Shown: positions 7,114 through 14,705 of the stretch, piece after piece | Layout: each line of letters begins with the position of its first letter | Position numbering within the stretch: position 1 is the first letter of the stretch | NCBI GenBank assembly: GCA_002424365.1 | Contig: DIRQ01000072.1 | Span: 1-17,709, forward strand | Direction of reading: 5' to 3' | Length of the DNA: 17,709 nt | Source: Syntrophomonas sp. UBA5432 | Lineage (GTDB): Bacteria > Bacillota > Syntrophomonadia > Syntrophomonadales > Syntrophomonadaceae | Program-made: the position numbers and the translations under genes | Notes under the pieces: generated by a model | Database searches by the model: none | What the model saw: the letters and a program-made list of their open reading frames with translations, nothing else | What the model was told of the DNA's origin: nothing

Positions 7114-7479
7114 ATGGTTGGTTTCATTGGGAATATTGGGCCCTGGGAACTAGTTTTTATATTGGCAATAGCCTTAATTGTTGTAGGCCCTGGCAAGTTG
7201 CCGGAAGTTGCCAAATCTATGGGTAAGGCAGTAAATGAGTTTAAGAAAAGCACTTCAGGAGTAAAAAAAGAATTTGAGAATGCCATGAAATTTGATGATC
7301 CCCCGGTAGTTAAAAATGAATCGTTAAAAACTATCGTGGAAACTAAAACCGGGACTGTTGACGGTACCGAGGGTATCCAAAACAGTGGAGAGGAAAATAC
7401 CCAAAGCAACAAAGATAACCCAGAAGAGAATTCAGAAATTAAAGTGGAGGAAGACTCTACTGTAAACCCCGTAAATTAA
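7114..7479 (+). CDS. tatA: TatA/TatE-family twin-arginine translocase subunit
   Basis: The 121-residue product has the TatA layout: a short N-terminus, one membrane helix (about 8-24, PWELVFILAIALIVVGPGKL), the G-P-x-K-L-P-E hinge, an amphipathic helix (PEVAKSMGKAVNEFKK), then a long polar, acidic tail (about 60-121). TatA subunits assemble the protein-conducting element that moves folded Tat substrates across the membrane with TatC. GGAGG precedes the ATG, and a good promoter lies upstream. No tatC or recognisable Tat substrate gene is adjacent, so TatC must be encoded elsewhere. The tail is longer than in many TatA proteins but shows no separate domain. Confidence 0.92.
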   Translation: MVGFIGNIGPWELVFILAIALIVVGPGKLPEVAKSMGKAVNEFKKSTSGVKKEFENAMKFDDPPVVKNESLKTIVETKTGTVDGTEGIQNSGEENTQSNKDNPEENSEIKVEEDSTVNPVN

Positions 7480-7531
7480 GGTAATATGAGAATATCAACC
7501 TAAGGATTTAGAATTCAAAATTCTTAATAAT

Positions 7532-7631
7532 CTCTTATCCAGAGAGGTGGAGGGACTGGCCCGATGAAACCCGGCAACCGCCTGTTAAGGTATGGTGCCA
7601 ATTCCTGCAGGGATATCCTGGTAGATGAGAG
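7532..7631 (+). promoter_or_regulatory. S-box (SAM-I) riboswitch
   Basis: The S-box core is clear. P1 is formed by CTCTTATC (7532-7539) with GATGAGAG (7624-7631). It is followed by AGAGGTGGAGGGACTGGCCC, GATGAAACCCGGCAACC, a TTAAGGTATGGTGCCAATTC segment and CCTGCAGGGA. This riboswitch class binds S-adenosylmethionine and, when bound, favours a downstream terminator. One is present (7646-7673), ahead of metH. It therefore probably turns off the whole sulfur/methionine operon when SAM is abundant. Confidence 0.97.
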
Positions 7632-7645
7632 GCATGACAGTTTTT

Positions 7646-7673
7646 AGCCCCTCATTATGTGGAGGGGCTTTTG
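7646..7673 (+). terminator. S-box-controlled intrinsic terminator
   Basis: AGCCCCTC (7646-7653) pairs with GAGGGGCT (7662-7669) across an 8-base loop, followed by a T-rich stretch. An in-frame ATG at 7657 lies inside the loop and is not a plausible start for metH. Confidence 0.9.
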
Positions 7674-7707
7674 TTATAAACTGTTTGAAAGGGGAGTGTT
7701 TTACACA

Positions 7708-10197
7708 ATGAGACCAGATGTAGAAGAATTATTAAAGCAAAAAGTATTAATTCTGGATGGGGCTATGGGCACCATGCTGCAGGAACAAGGTATGATGCCA
7801 GGGCAATGTCCGGAATTATTTGGAATAGATAACTTTCGAATGTTAAGCGATATTCATGGTCAATATATTGAAGCCGGTGCTGATATTATACAAACGAATA
7901 CCTTCGGTGGTAATCGTTTTAAACTAGGGGAATATGGTTTAGAAAACCGGGTGGAGGAAATAAACGCGGAAGCAGTAAGAATAGCCCGGCAGGCTGCTGG
8001 GGATAAGGTTCTGGTTGCAGCCTCCATTGGGCCTAGCGGTAAATTGTTGCAACCTATGGGAGATGTTGATTTTGATCAGTTGTATGCAGCTTTTAGTGAG
8101 CAGGTAAAAGCCTGCGAGAAGGCTGGTGCGGACATTATTTCTATCGAGACTATGACTGATATAGGCGAGGCTAGAATTGCCCTGATTGCTGCTCGGGAAA
8201 ATACTCGTTTACCGGTAATAGTTCATATGACCTTTGAAAACAGTGGTTGCACCATGATGGGAACCGACCCCCTCACCGCTCTGCTTACCCTGGAAGCCCT
8301 GCAACCTCTGGCGGTTGGGGCTAATTGTTCCGGAGGCGCCCGGGAGCTTTTACCGGTTATTGAGACAATGGGCCATTACTCTGGAGTTTACTTGTCAGTG
8401 GAACCTAATGCCGGTTTACCCCTCTTGCTGGAGGGTGAAACCGTTTTTCCAGATAGCCCAGAAGAAATGGCGGAATATTCTTTACGTCTTAGAGATGCTG
8501 GTGCGGGTATAATTGGCGGATGCTGTGGTACCACCCCTGAACATATTCGAGCTATGGCCAATGTTTTGCGGGGTGTACCAGCCTTGGAAAGAACCGGGAA
8601 GAAAATATTCGCTCTCACCTCCCGCAGTCGCCGGGTAGATATACGGGAGGAAACACTGGCGTACATTGGGGAGAGAATAAACCCTACTGCCAGGAAAAAA
8701 CTGGCCGCGGATATCAGGGATGGGCAGATGCAGATGGTAGTAGATGAAGCTAGAAAGCAAATAGAGGCAGGAGCACCCATACTGGATGTTAATATGGGAG
8801 TACCAGGTATTGACGAGGTAGCTGCTATGAAACAGGCGGTTTTATCCGTTCAAGCTGCTGTAGATATTCCTATTTCCATAGATTCCACGAATGCAATGGT
8901 GGTGGAAGAGGCCCTAAAGAATTATGTAGGACGTCCGTTAATCAACTCAACTACCGGGGAAGATCAGCAACTGGACATTATCCTACCTCTAGCTAAAAAA
9001 TATGGGGCAGCCGTGCTGGGACTCTGCTTGGATGAGAAGGGAATACCTAAAACTGCCGAGGGCCGCATGGAAATCGCCCGGAAAATATATAAAAAAGCCC
9101 GAGAGTATGGACTGCGGGATGAAGATATTTATATTGACTGCCTGGTACAGACAGCTAGCGCCGAACAGTCTCAGGTTATGGAGACTATTAACACCCTGCG
9201 CCGGGTAAAAGATGAACTGGGAGTAGGTACGGTACTGGGGGTAAGTAATGTTTCCCATGGTCTGCCGGCCCGGGAAATTTTAAACTCCACCTATTTAGCC
9301 ATGGCTTTGGGCGCAGGTCTGGATCTTCCTATTATTAACCCGTTTGATGATAGGATGAGGGATACCATAATGGCTGCCGGGGTACTCTTAAACCGCGATC
9401 GTAATTGTACTGCTTTTATTAAGCAATATAAGGATTATCAGGGCGGATCGGCAACTGGTGGGGGTAAAGTGCGTCATGATATATGTAATAATTGTAATAT
9501 TCCTAATCTGTTGACTAAAACCATAAAAGCATTCGAACCTGGAATTGATAAATCCGAAGAGCGTAACATATCAATTAACCAGCAATTGAAAAACGCAGTG
9601 CTGGAAGGAAACCAGGACGGTATTGAAAAACTGCTGGAAAAAGCTCTCCATGAATACCAGCTGAAACCTCTGGAAATTGTTAATCAGGGATTAATTCCCG
9701 GCATTGAGGAGGCGGGGGAGCGCTATGACCGTAAAGAGTATTTCCTACCCCAGTTGATGATGGCGGCAGAAACCATGAAAAAGGCCTTTACTATAGTAAA
9801 ACCACTGCTAAGCCAGCAGGCCGGCCAGAGCCAGGGTACTATCATAATGGCTACGGTAGAAGGGGATATACATGATATTGGTAAAAACATTGTTTGTGTT
9901 TTATTAGAAAACTATGGGTTTAGGGTTATTGACCTGGGTAAGGATGTTAAGGCAGAAGTTATTTTGGATTCAGCTAAAAGAGAAAATGCTGATATTATCG
10001 GACTCAGTGCTTTGATGACTACTACCATGCCGGCCATGGAAAAAGTAATCGAGGAGGCCCGAACCCGTGGTCTAAAATGCAAATTTATGGTAGGGGGTGC
10101 AGTTTTAACCCCTGAATACGCTGAAAGCATTGGAGCTGATGCTTATTCCGAAGATGCTCGGGCAGCAGTTCGAGTTGCCCAAAAGCTGCTTAATTAA
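7708..10197 (+). CDS. metH: Cobalamin-dependent methionine synthase, short form without reactivation domain
   Basis: From ATG 7708 the product is 829 residues; the upstream in-frame ATG 7657 lies in the terminator loop and lacks a ribosome site. GGGGAG lies 11 bases before 7708. Domains in order: homocysteine S-methyltransferase (about 1-300; zinc-ligand cysteines in GANCSGG near 206 and GGCCGTTPEHI near 271), a pterin-binding barrel (about 315-580; YIGERINPTARKK), a helical cap (about 625-700) and B12-binding (about 705-829; DIHDIGKN with His722 as the lower cobalt ligand). It transfers a methyl group from methyltetrahydrofolate to homocysteine. The C-terminal SAM-binding reactivation domain of E. 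coli MetH is absent, as in several anaerobes, so oxidised cobalt must be repaired by another protein or be rare. First gene of the S-box operon. Confidence 0.96.
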   Translation: MRPDVEELLKQKVLILDGAMGTMLQEQGMMPGQCPELFGIDNFRMLSDIHGQYIEAGADIIQTNTFGGNRFKLGEYGLENRVEEINAEAVRIARQAAGDKVLVAASIGPSGKLLQPMGDVDFDQLYAAFSEQVKACEKAGADIISIETMTDIGEARIALIAARENTRLPVIVHMTFENSGCTMMGTDPLTALLTLEALQPLAVGANCSGGARELLPVIETMGHYSGVYLSVEPNAGLPLLLEGETVFPDSPEEMAEYSLRLRDAGAGIIGGCCGTTPEHIRAMANVLRGVPALERTGKKIFALTSRSRRVDIREETLAYIGERINPTARKKLAADIRDGQMQMVVDEARKQIEAGAPILDVNMGVPGIDEVAAMKQAVLSVQAAVDIPISIDSTNAMVVEEALKNYVGRPLINSTTGEDQQLDIILPLAKKYGAAVLGLCLDEKGIPKTAEGRMEIARKIYKKAREYGLRDEDIYIDCLVQTASAEQSQVMETINTLRRVKDELGVGTVLGVSNVSHGLPAREILNSTYLAMALGAGLDLPIINPFDDRMRDTIMAAGVLLNRDRNCTAFIKQYKDYQGGSATGGGKVRHDICNNCNIPNLLTKTIKAFEPGIDKSEERNISINQQLKNAVLEGNQDGIEKLLEKALHEYQLKPLEIVNQGLIPGIEEAGERYDRKEYFLPQLMMAAETMKKAFTIVKPLLSQQAGQSQGTIIMATVEGDIHDIGKNIVCVLLENYGFRVIDLGKDVKAEVILDSAKRENADIIGLSALMTTTMPAMEKVIEEARTRGLKCKFMVGGAVLTPEYAESIGADAYSEDARAAVRVAQKLLN

Positions 10198-10210
10198 GGG
10201 AGGAGATTTA

Positions 10211-11425
10211 ATGGCACACCAAAAGACTTATGAAGAAATCAACGAAAAAATCAAACGGGGCGAAGCGGTTGTCGTAACTGCTGAAGAAGTTATCGATATT
10301 GTGGAAGAACAAGGATTGGAAAAAGCAGCCCGGGAAATAGATGTTGTTACTACCGGTACTTTTGGCCCGATGTGTTCTTCCGGGGTTTTTCTTAATTTCG
10401 GACATTCCCGGCCCCGTATTAAAATGAGCAAAGTATGGCTAAACGGCGTGGAAGCCTATGCCGGTATTGCTGCTGTGGATGCCTACCTGGGAGCAGCTCA
10501 GCTACCGGAAAATGACCCGGAAAACAAGGTTTACCCGGGCCGTTTCAGTTATGGTGGTGGTCATGTTATTCACGACCTGCTGGCCGGTAAAGAAATCAGG
10601 CTGGAAGCTATTGGTTATGGTACTGACTGCTATCCCAATAAAAAAGTAGATACTATTATCAAACTGGAGGACCTTAACGAGGCGGTTTTGTTCAATCCCC
10701 GTAATGCCTACCAGAACTACAATTGTGCGATAAACTTGAGTGACCGAACTATATATACCTATATGGGCATAGTCAAACCTAATTTAGGAAATGCCAGTTA
10801 TTCTACTTCCGGGCAGTTAAGCCCATTGTTAAATGACCCTTACTATAAGACCATAGGTGTAGGAACCCGGATATTCCTGGGTGGAGGCATCGGTTATGTG
10901 GCCTGGAATGGAACTCAGCATCATCCCAATGTTTTAAGGGGTGAAAACGGAGTACCCAAGGTAGGGGCCGGCACCCTGGCGGTAATCGGGGATTTGAAGC
11001 AAATGGATCCTAACTGGCTGGTGGGCTTGAGCTACATTGGCTATGGTGCCACCATGGCAGTGGGAATTGGCATACCGATACCAATCCTGGATGAAGAAAT
11101 ATTATCTTATGCTGCCGTAAAGGACGAGGATATCTATTGTCCTATAGTAGATTATAGCGAAGGCTATCCTTATGGGAAATCTATTGACCTCGGATTTGCC
11201 AACTTCAAGGAATTGAAGAGCGGGAAAATTACTATCGATGGTAAGCAAGTTATAAGTACTCCTCAGTCCAGTATTTACCGAGCACGCAAGATTGCCGGCA
11301 CCTTAAAAGAGTGGATAAAGGCGGGCAGCTTTGAAATAAGTAAACCGGTAGCGCCTCTGCCTTCTGCAGATGCTAATATAGAATTCAAGTCGATTCCTGA
11401 ACGTAACCCCAACGGTAATAGATAG
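10211..11425 (+). CDS. COG1900 (DUF39) homocysteine biosynthesis protein, aspartate-semialdehyde sulfurtransferase-like
   Basis: The 404-residue product starts at ATG 10211 behind AGGGAGGAG; a longer frame reaching back to 10130 overlaps the metH end and lacks support. It matches the COG1900/DUF39 family throughout. In Methanosarcina acetivorans, genetics tied this family, with a NIL-ferredoxin partner, to making homocysteine from aspartate semialdehyde and sulfide. Two conserved-looking cysteines, Cys55 in GTFGPMCSSG and Cys140 in YGTDCYPN, are likely counterparts of the persulfide-carrying cysteines of the archaeal protein. A Gly-rich segment (GTRIFLGGGIGYVAWNGTQHHP) is typical. It sits 13 bases after metH and 17 before the ferredoxin, so product and consumer of homocysteine share one transcript. 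The protein's exact chemistry here is inferred. Confidence 0.92.
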   Translation: MAHQKTYEEINEKIKRGEAVVVTAEEVIDIVEEQGLEKAAREIDVVTTGTFGPMCSSGVFLNFGHSRPRIKMSKVWLNGVEAYAGIAAVDAYLGAAQLPENDPENKVYPGRFSYGGGHVIHDLLAGKEIRLEAIGYGTDCYPNKKVDTIIKLEDLNEAVLFNPRNAYQNYNCAINLSDRTIYTYMGIVKPNLGNASYSTSGQLSPLLNDPYYKTIGVGTRIFLGGGIGYVAWNGTQHHPNVLRGENGVPKVGAGTLAVIGDLKQMDPNWLVGLSYIGYGATMAVGIGIPIPILDEEILSYAAVKDEDIYCPIVDYSEGYPYGKSIDLGFANFKELKSGKITIDGKQVISTPQSSIYRARKIAGTLKEWIKAGSFEISKPVAPLPSADANIEFKSIPERNPNGNR

Positions 11426-11442
11426 GAGAAGGAGGAAGTAAA

Positions 11443-11865
11443 ATGAAAAACCGGGTAGTATGTTACTTTTCCGCAGCCCAGTCGGAACAGCCTATAATAT
11501 ACCAGCTAATAAAGGACTATGACCTAATTGTTAATATATTAAAAGCCGACATCAACCCGCAAAAAGAAGGTTACCTGGTAGTAGAACTGGAAGGTGAGCG
11601 GGAAAAATATAAATCCGGTGTAGACTACCTAAAAAGCCTGGGTATCCATGTAGAACCCTTGAGCGAAACAGTAATATGGAGCGAAGAGATATGTATTCAA
11701 TGTGGAGCCTGTTCTTCGTTTTGTCCTACCCAGGCACTGGATTTGGACCGCGAGACCATGATGATTTCGTTTAATAACTCCAAGTGTATTGTCTGCGGTA
11801 TGTGCCTGGATTGTTGTCCTACCCGGGCAATCAAATTATATTTTGAAGTCAGGGAGGCAGTATAG
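11443..11865 (+). CDS. NIL-domain 2[4Fe-4S] ferredoxin, partner of the COG1900 protein
   Basis: The 140-residue product has an N-terminal NIL domain (about 3-75, the small ferredoxin-like fold also found in methionine ABC transporter ATPases). A ferredoxin part with two complete cluster motifs follows: Cys84, 87, 90, 94 and Cys115, 118, 121, 125, each last Cys followed by Pro. An extra Cys124 adjoins the second motif. In Methanosarcina the homologous protein is needed together with the COG1900 protein for homocysteine synthesis, presumably supplying electrons to reduce a thioaldehyde or persulfide intermediate. The ATG follows a strong GGAGAAGGAGG. The tight spacing behind the COG1900 gene supports a working pair. 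Confidence 0.93.
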   Translation: MKNRVVCYFSAAQSEQPIIYQLIKDYDLIVNILKADINPQKEGYLVVELEGEREKYKSGVDYLKSLGIHVEPLSETVIWSEEICIQCGACSSFCPTQALDLDRETMMISFNNSKCIVCGMCLDCCPTRAIKLYFEVREAV

Positions 11866-11890
11866 AGGGTATTTTATATCCTTCTAGCTA

Positions 11891-12652
11891 ATGAATAAAG
11901 AAAAGTATGTAAATCGCACCTACCGGTCCCTGCATCAGGCCGGTGATATGCACTATTTTAATCTAAGAGTTAAGCAAAGTGACCTGGCTATTGGAGTTGA
12001 CCGGGAGAGTTACTCCGATAGCTTGGTAGCTTTATGCCGTAAAGAACTTATAGCTTTACGGGCAGAGTTAGAGGACTATATTAATCTGCATCCGGAATTC
12101 CTTACTTCTTTAGTTCCGCTTAAACTACTTCCCGGGGCACCGGAATTGGCAAAGCAAATGGCTAAAGCTGCTGCTCTGGCCGGAGTAGGTCCCATGGCAG
12201 CAGTGGCTGGTAGCCTATCCCAGGCTGTGGGCAAGAAACTAAGTAGCTGTTGTCGGGAGTGTGTGGTGGAAAATGGTGGTGACATTTATTTACATTCCCA
12301 CCGGGAAAGACGTGTAGCCGTGTTTGCCGGGCCTTCTACTTTCAGCTATAAGATAGCTATTCGCATCTCACCGGAGGAAACCCCTGTAGGTATCTGTACT
12401 TCCTCGGGTACGGTAGGCCCCAGTCTTAGTTTTGGTAGGGCTGATGCCGTAGTGATAAAAGCCAGGGATGTGGCTGTGGCAGATGCTATAGCCACTGCAG
12501 CTGCGAATCTGGTTAAAAGTAAGGATGATTTAATTAAAGCTATAGAATTCGTACAGAATATTAGGCAGGTGGCCGGTATTTTAGTAATAAAGAACGATAA
12601 GCTGGCTGCCTGGGGTGAAATAGAAATAATCTCGTTAAAGGGAGGTAAATAG
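11891..12652 (+). CDS. UPF0280/COG2122 ApbE-like protein, probable sulfide-assimilation factor
   Basis: The 253-residue product belongs to the UPF0280/COG2122 family, related in fold to ApbE flavin transferases. Family-like stretches are the N-terminal YVNRTYRSLH...YFNLRVKQSDLAIGV, the Gly/Ala-rich GVGPMAAVAGSLSQAVG (about 98-114), CVVENGGDIYL (about 130-140) and GICTSSGTVGPSLSFGRADAV (about 172-192). A member from Methanosarcina acetivorans was reported to be needed for efficient sulfide assimilation when sulfide is low, which fits this operon. The biochemical reaction is unknown. No good ribosome site precedes the ATG, but the conserved N-terminus begins right after it, so I keep this start; coupling with the upstream gene is possible. 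Confidence 0.88.
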   Translation: MNKEKYVNRTYRSLHQAGDMHYFNLRVKQSDLAIGVDRESYSDSLVALCRKELIALRAELEDYINLHPEFLTSLVPLKLLPGAPELAKQMAKAAALAGVGPMAAVAGSLSQAVGKKLSSCCRECVVENGGDIYLHSHRERRVAVFAGPSTFSYKIAIRISPEETPVGICTSSGTVGPSLSFGRADAVVIKARDVAVADAIATAAANLVKSKDDLIKAIEFVQNIRQVAGILVIKNDKLAAWGEIEIISLKGGK

Positions 12653-12654
12653 TA

Positions 12655-13572
12655 GTGAGAGTAGCTAGAAATGTATTAGAACTAATTGGCCAGACCCCGG
12701 TTGTAAGTCTTAATAACATGGGCTCCCAGGATAGAGCAGAGGTATATGTTAAATTAGAGGGTTTTAACCCTGCAGGTAGTATTAAAGATAGACCAGGCCT
12801 TTATATGATTGAAAAGGCTGAAGAAATAGGGCTCTTGCAACCAGACTCCATTATTTTAGAGGCAACCAGTGGTAATACTGGTATCGGCTTGGCAATGGCA
12901 GCATCCTTAAAAGGTTATCCCATGGTAATAGTTATGCCGGAAAATATGAGTGAAGAAAGAAAAAAGATATTACGGGCCTACGGGGCAGAATTACTGCTTA
13001 CACCTGCTGCCGAGGGCATGCCGGGAGCAGTAAAAAGAGCTTCTAGTATGGCGGAATCCGATTCCCGTTATTACCTGGTAAAACAATTTGAAAATCCGGC
13101 CAATGCGCAATGTCACGAAGAAACTACTGCCCAGGAGATTTTACAGCAGATGGGTAAAAATCTGGATGCTCTAGTTTGTGGAGTAGGCAGCGGGGGAACA
13201 ATTACGGGAATAGCCCGGGCATTAAAACAGGAAATTCCTGGCATAACAATAGTTGCGGTAGAGCCCGCCAATTCGGCTGTTTTAAGTGGTAATCCGGCAG
13301 GTCCTCACAAAATTCAAGGTATTGGAGCAGGATTTATTCCCTTGGTGTTGAATTTAGAATTGGTTGACAATATTATTGCCGTCACGGATGAAGATGCCAT
13401 AGAAACCTGTCGCAAACTGGCCAAACAGGAGGCATTATTGCTGGGTATATCGTCCGGCGCTGCTATATTTGCAGCTTTGCAATTGGCTGATAAAATGGGA
13501 AAGGGTAAAAGGATACTGGCTATTGCTCCGGATAGCGCCGATAAATATATTTCGACCGAATTGTTTGATTAA
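12655..13572 (+). CDS. cysK: Cysteine synthase family PLP enzyme (O-acetylserine sulfhydrylase-like)
   Basis: The 305-residue product has the family landmarks in order: NPAGSIKDR with the PLP lysine at 44, TSGNTGIGLA (about 76-85) for substrate carboxylate binding, QFENPANAQCHEETTAQEI (about 143-161), the phosphate-binding GSGGTITG (about 178-185) and a C-terminal GISSGAA. These enzymes replace the leaving group of O-acetyl- or O-phosphoserine with sulfide to give cysteine. The acyl donor cannot be told from sequence, and a cystathionine beta-synthase-like role is an alternative. Start is GTG, two bases after the previous stop, with GGAGG upstream inside that gene. No serine acetyltransferase gene is adjacent. 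Confidence 0.9.
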   Translation: MRVARNVLELIGQTPVVSLNNMGSQDRAEVYVKLEGFNPAGSIKDRPGLYMIEKAEEIGLLQPDSIILEATSGNTGIGLAMAASLKGYPMVIVMPENMSEERKKILRAYGAELLLTPAAEGMPGAVKRASSMAESDSRYYLVKQFENPANAQCHEETTAQEILQQMGKNLDALVCGVGSGGTITGIARALKQEIPGITIVAVEPANSAVLSGNPAGPHKIQGIGAGFIPLVLNLELVDNIIAVTDEDAIETCRKLAKQEALLLGISSGAAIFAALQLADKMGKGKRILAIAPDSADKYISTELFD

Positions 13573-13590
13573 GGGGAGGAATTAACGACT

Positions 13591-14340
13591 ATGAACTGTG
13601 AAGCTGTAGTTCAACATCTGGTTTACTGGTTGAGGGAAAAGGTAAAGGAAGCCGGTGCCCAGGGTGTTGTAATCGGGGTTAGTGGAGGTGTTGACTCAGC
13701 AGTTGCAGCAGTCTTAGCCCAGAAGGCTTTTCCTGACAATTGTATGGCTTTGGTATTACCTTGTGAAAGCACTACTGATGATTTGATTCACAGCCGGTTA
13801 TTATTGGACAAATTCAATATAACCTACCGGGTAATAGAACTTGATAATGTTTATCAACTTATGGTAACCCAACTAGAGTCCTATATAAAGCTTGACGGTT
13901 CTAAAAGACGACTGTTACGTGCTAACTTAAAGCCTCGCCTAAGAATGACTACCATGTATTATTCAGCTCAGGCCAGGAACTATTTGGTTCTGGGTACAAC
14001 AAATAAAAGCGAATTAACTGTGGGTTATAGTACCAAACATGGAGATGGTGGGGTAGATTTGCAGATACTTGGTGACCTACTCAAAAGGGAGGTACTAGAA
14101 ATAGCCCGCTACCTACACATTCCCTCGGTAATTATTAACAAGGCTCCATCGGGAGGTTTATGGGTAGGGCAGACTGATGAAGAGGAAATGGGTATAAGTT
14201 ACCAACAATTGGACGACTATATCCAATATAATCAGGGTGAAACTGATGTAATGGAACGTATTCAAAAACTAAATCAAATCAGTGAACATAAACGGCAGAT
14301 GCCGCCGATAGCTAAGATTCCGGAGGAATTACGCAAATAG
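13591..14340 (+). CDS. nadE: Ammonia-dependent NAD synthetase
   Basis: The 249-residue product is a stand-alone NAD+ synthetase without a glutaminase domain. The PP-loop SGGVDS (31-36) binds ATP. GTTNKSELTVGYSTKHGDGGVDLQILGDLLK and KAPSGGLWVGQTDEEEMGISYQQLD are diagnostic of the family, which adenylates nicotinate adenine dinucleotide and amidates it with ammonia. GGGGAGGA precedes the ATG by about 10 bases, and the gene starts 18 bases after cysK, so it is probably the last gene of the S-box transcript. Its link with sulfur metabolism is unclear; simple cotranscription is the cautious reading. I see no clear terminator after it. Confidence 0.94.
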   Translation: MNCEAVVQHLVYWLREKVKEAGAQGVVIGVSGGVDSAVAAVLAQKAFPDNCMALVLPCESTTDDLIHSRLLLDKFNITYRVIELDNVYQLMVTQLESYIKLDGSKRRLLRANLKPRLRMTTMYYSAQARNYLVLGTTNKSELTVGYSTKHGDGGVDLQILGDLLKREVLEIARYLHIPSVIINKAPSGGLWVGQTDEEEMGISYQQLDDYIQYNQGETDVMERIQKLNQISEHKRQMPPIAKIPEELRK

Positions 14341-14705
14341 CCTCCTGGGGAATAGACAGAGATTACATCCCCATAGGGCACATCCCCACGCGGACATCCC
14401 CAAGGGGACGCAGATGCTCCCTATGATCGCCATTAAGGTAGCAGATTCCATTTTTAATGAAAACCCGGCACTCAGCAGAAAAAATTACTACTAACCTGAC
14501 TAGAGGGTTGGGTTGAGTGACGGGCACATGCAACCATCTATGAAAAAATGTAATAAGGCGGAGAGCGAGGACTGGTAGGAAAGTATCCTCACACTCCTTA
14601 CCCCTCACTCCTCACTCTAAATAATTAATCAAATAATAAACACGTGGTTATTAACAAGAAAACTTTATATTAGTTTTTATCAGTTTTTGGAGGGACAATT
14701 TTTAT
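14341..14705. repeat. Gene-free intergenic stretch with short repeats and a large hairpin
   Basis: This stretch has no supported gene and differs in texture from its neighbours. Three ACATCCCCA copies lie about 14-15 bases apart (14365-14402). CCCGGCACTCAGC (14464-14476) and GTTGAGTGACGGG (14512-14524) form a long imperfect stem with one mismatch, enclosing a smaller AACC/GGTT pairing. From about 14587 to 14620 there is a pyrimidine-rich tract of degenerate 7-base units (CTCCTTA, CCCCTCA, CTCCTCA). It may be a decayed non-autonomous element or a family of intergenic repeats. No transposase or clear target-site duplication was found. Confidence 0.6.

Noticed and set aside
7657..7707. Upstream in-frame ATG giving a longer MetH
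   Set aside because: The ATG is in the loop of the S-box terminator with no ribosome site; the family N-terminus fits the ATG at 7708.
8388..8780. Minus-strand open frames inside metH and other large genes
   Set aside because: They are antisense shadows of clearly conserved coding sequence, without ribosome sites or recognisable products.
10130..10210. N-terminal extension of the COG1900 protein into metH
   Set aside because: It would overlap metH by 68 bases; ATG 10211 has a strong ribosome site and begins the family's conserved region.
14341..14405. Spaced ACATCCCCA copies as a CRISPR array
   Set aside because: Only three 9-base copies, 14-15 bases apart; repeat and spacer lengths are far too short and no cas genes are present.
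14363..14608. 81-codon minus-strand frame in the repeat block after nadE
   Set aside because: It lies wholly within short repeats and a hairpin, has no ribosome site and reads as low-complexity sequence.
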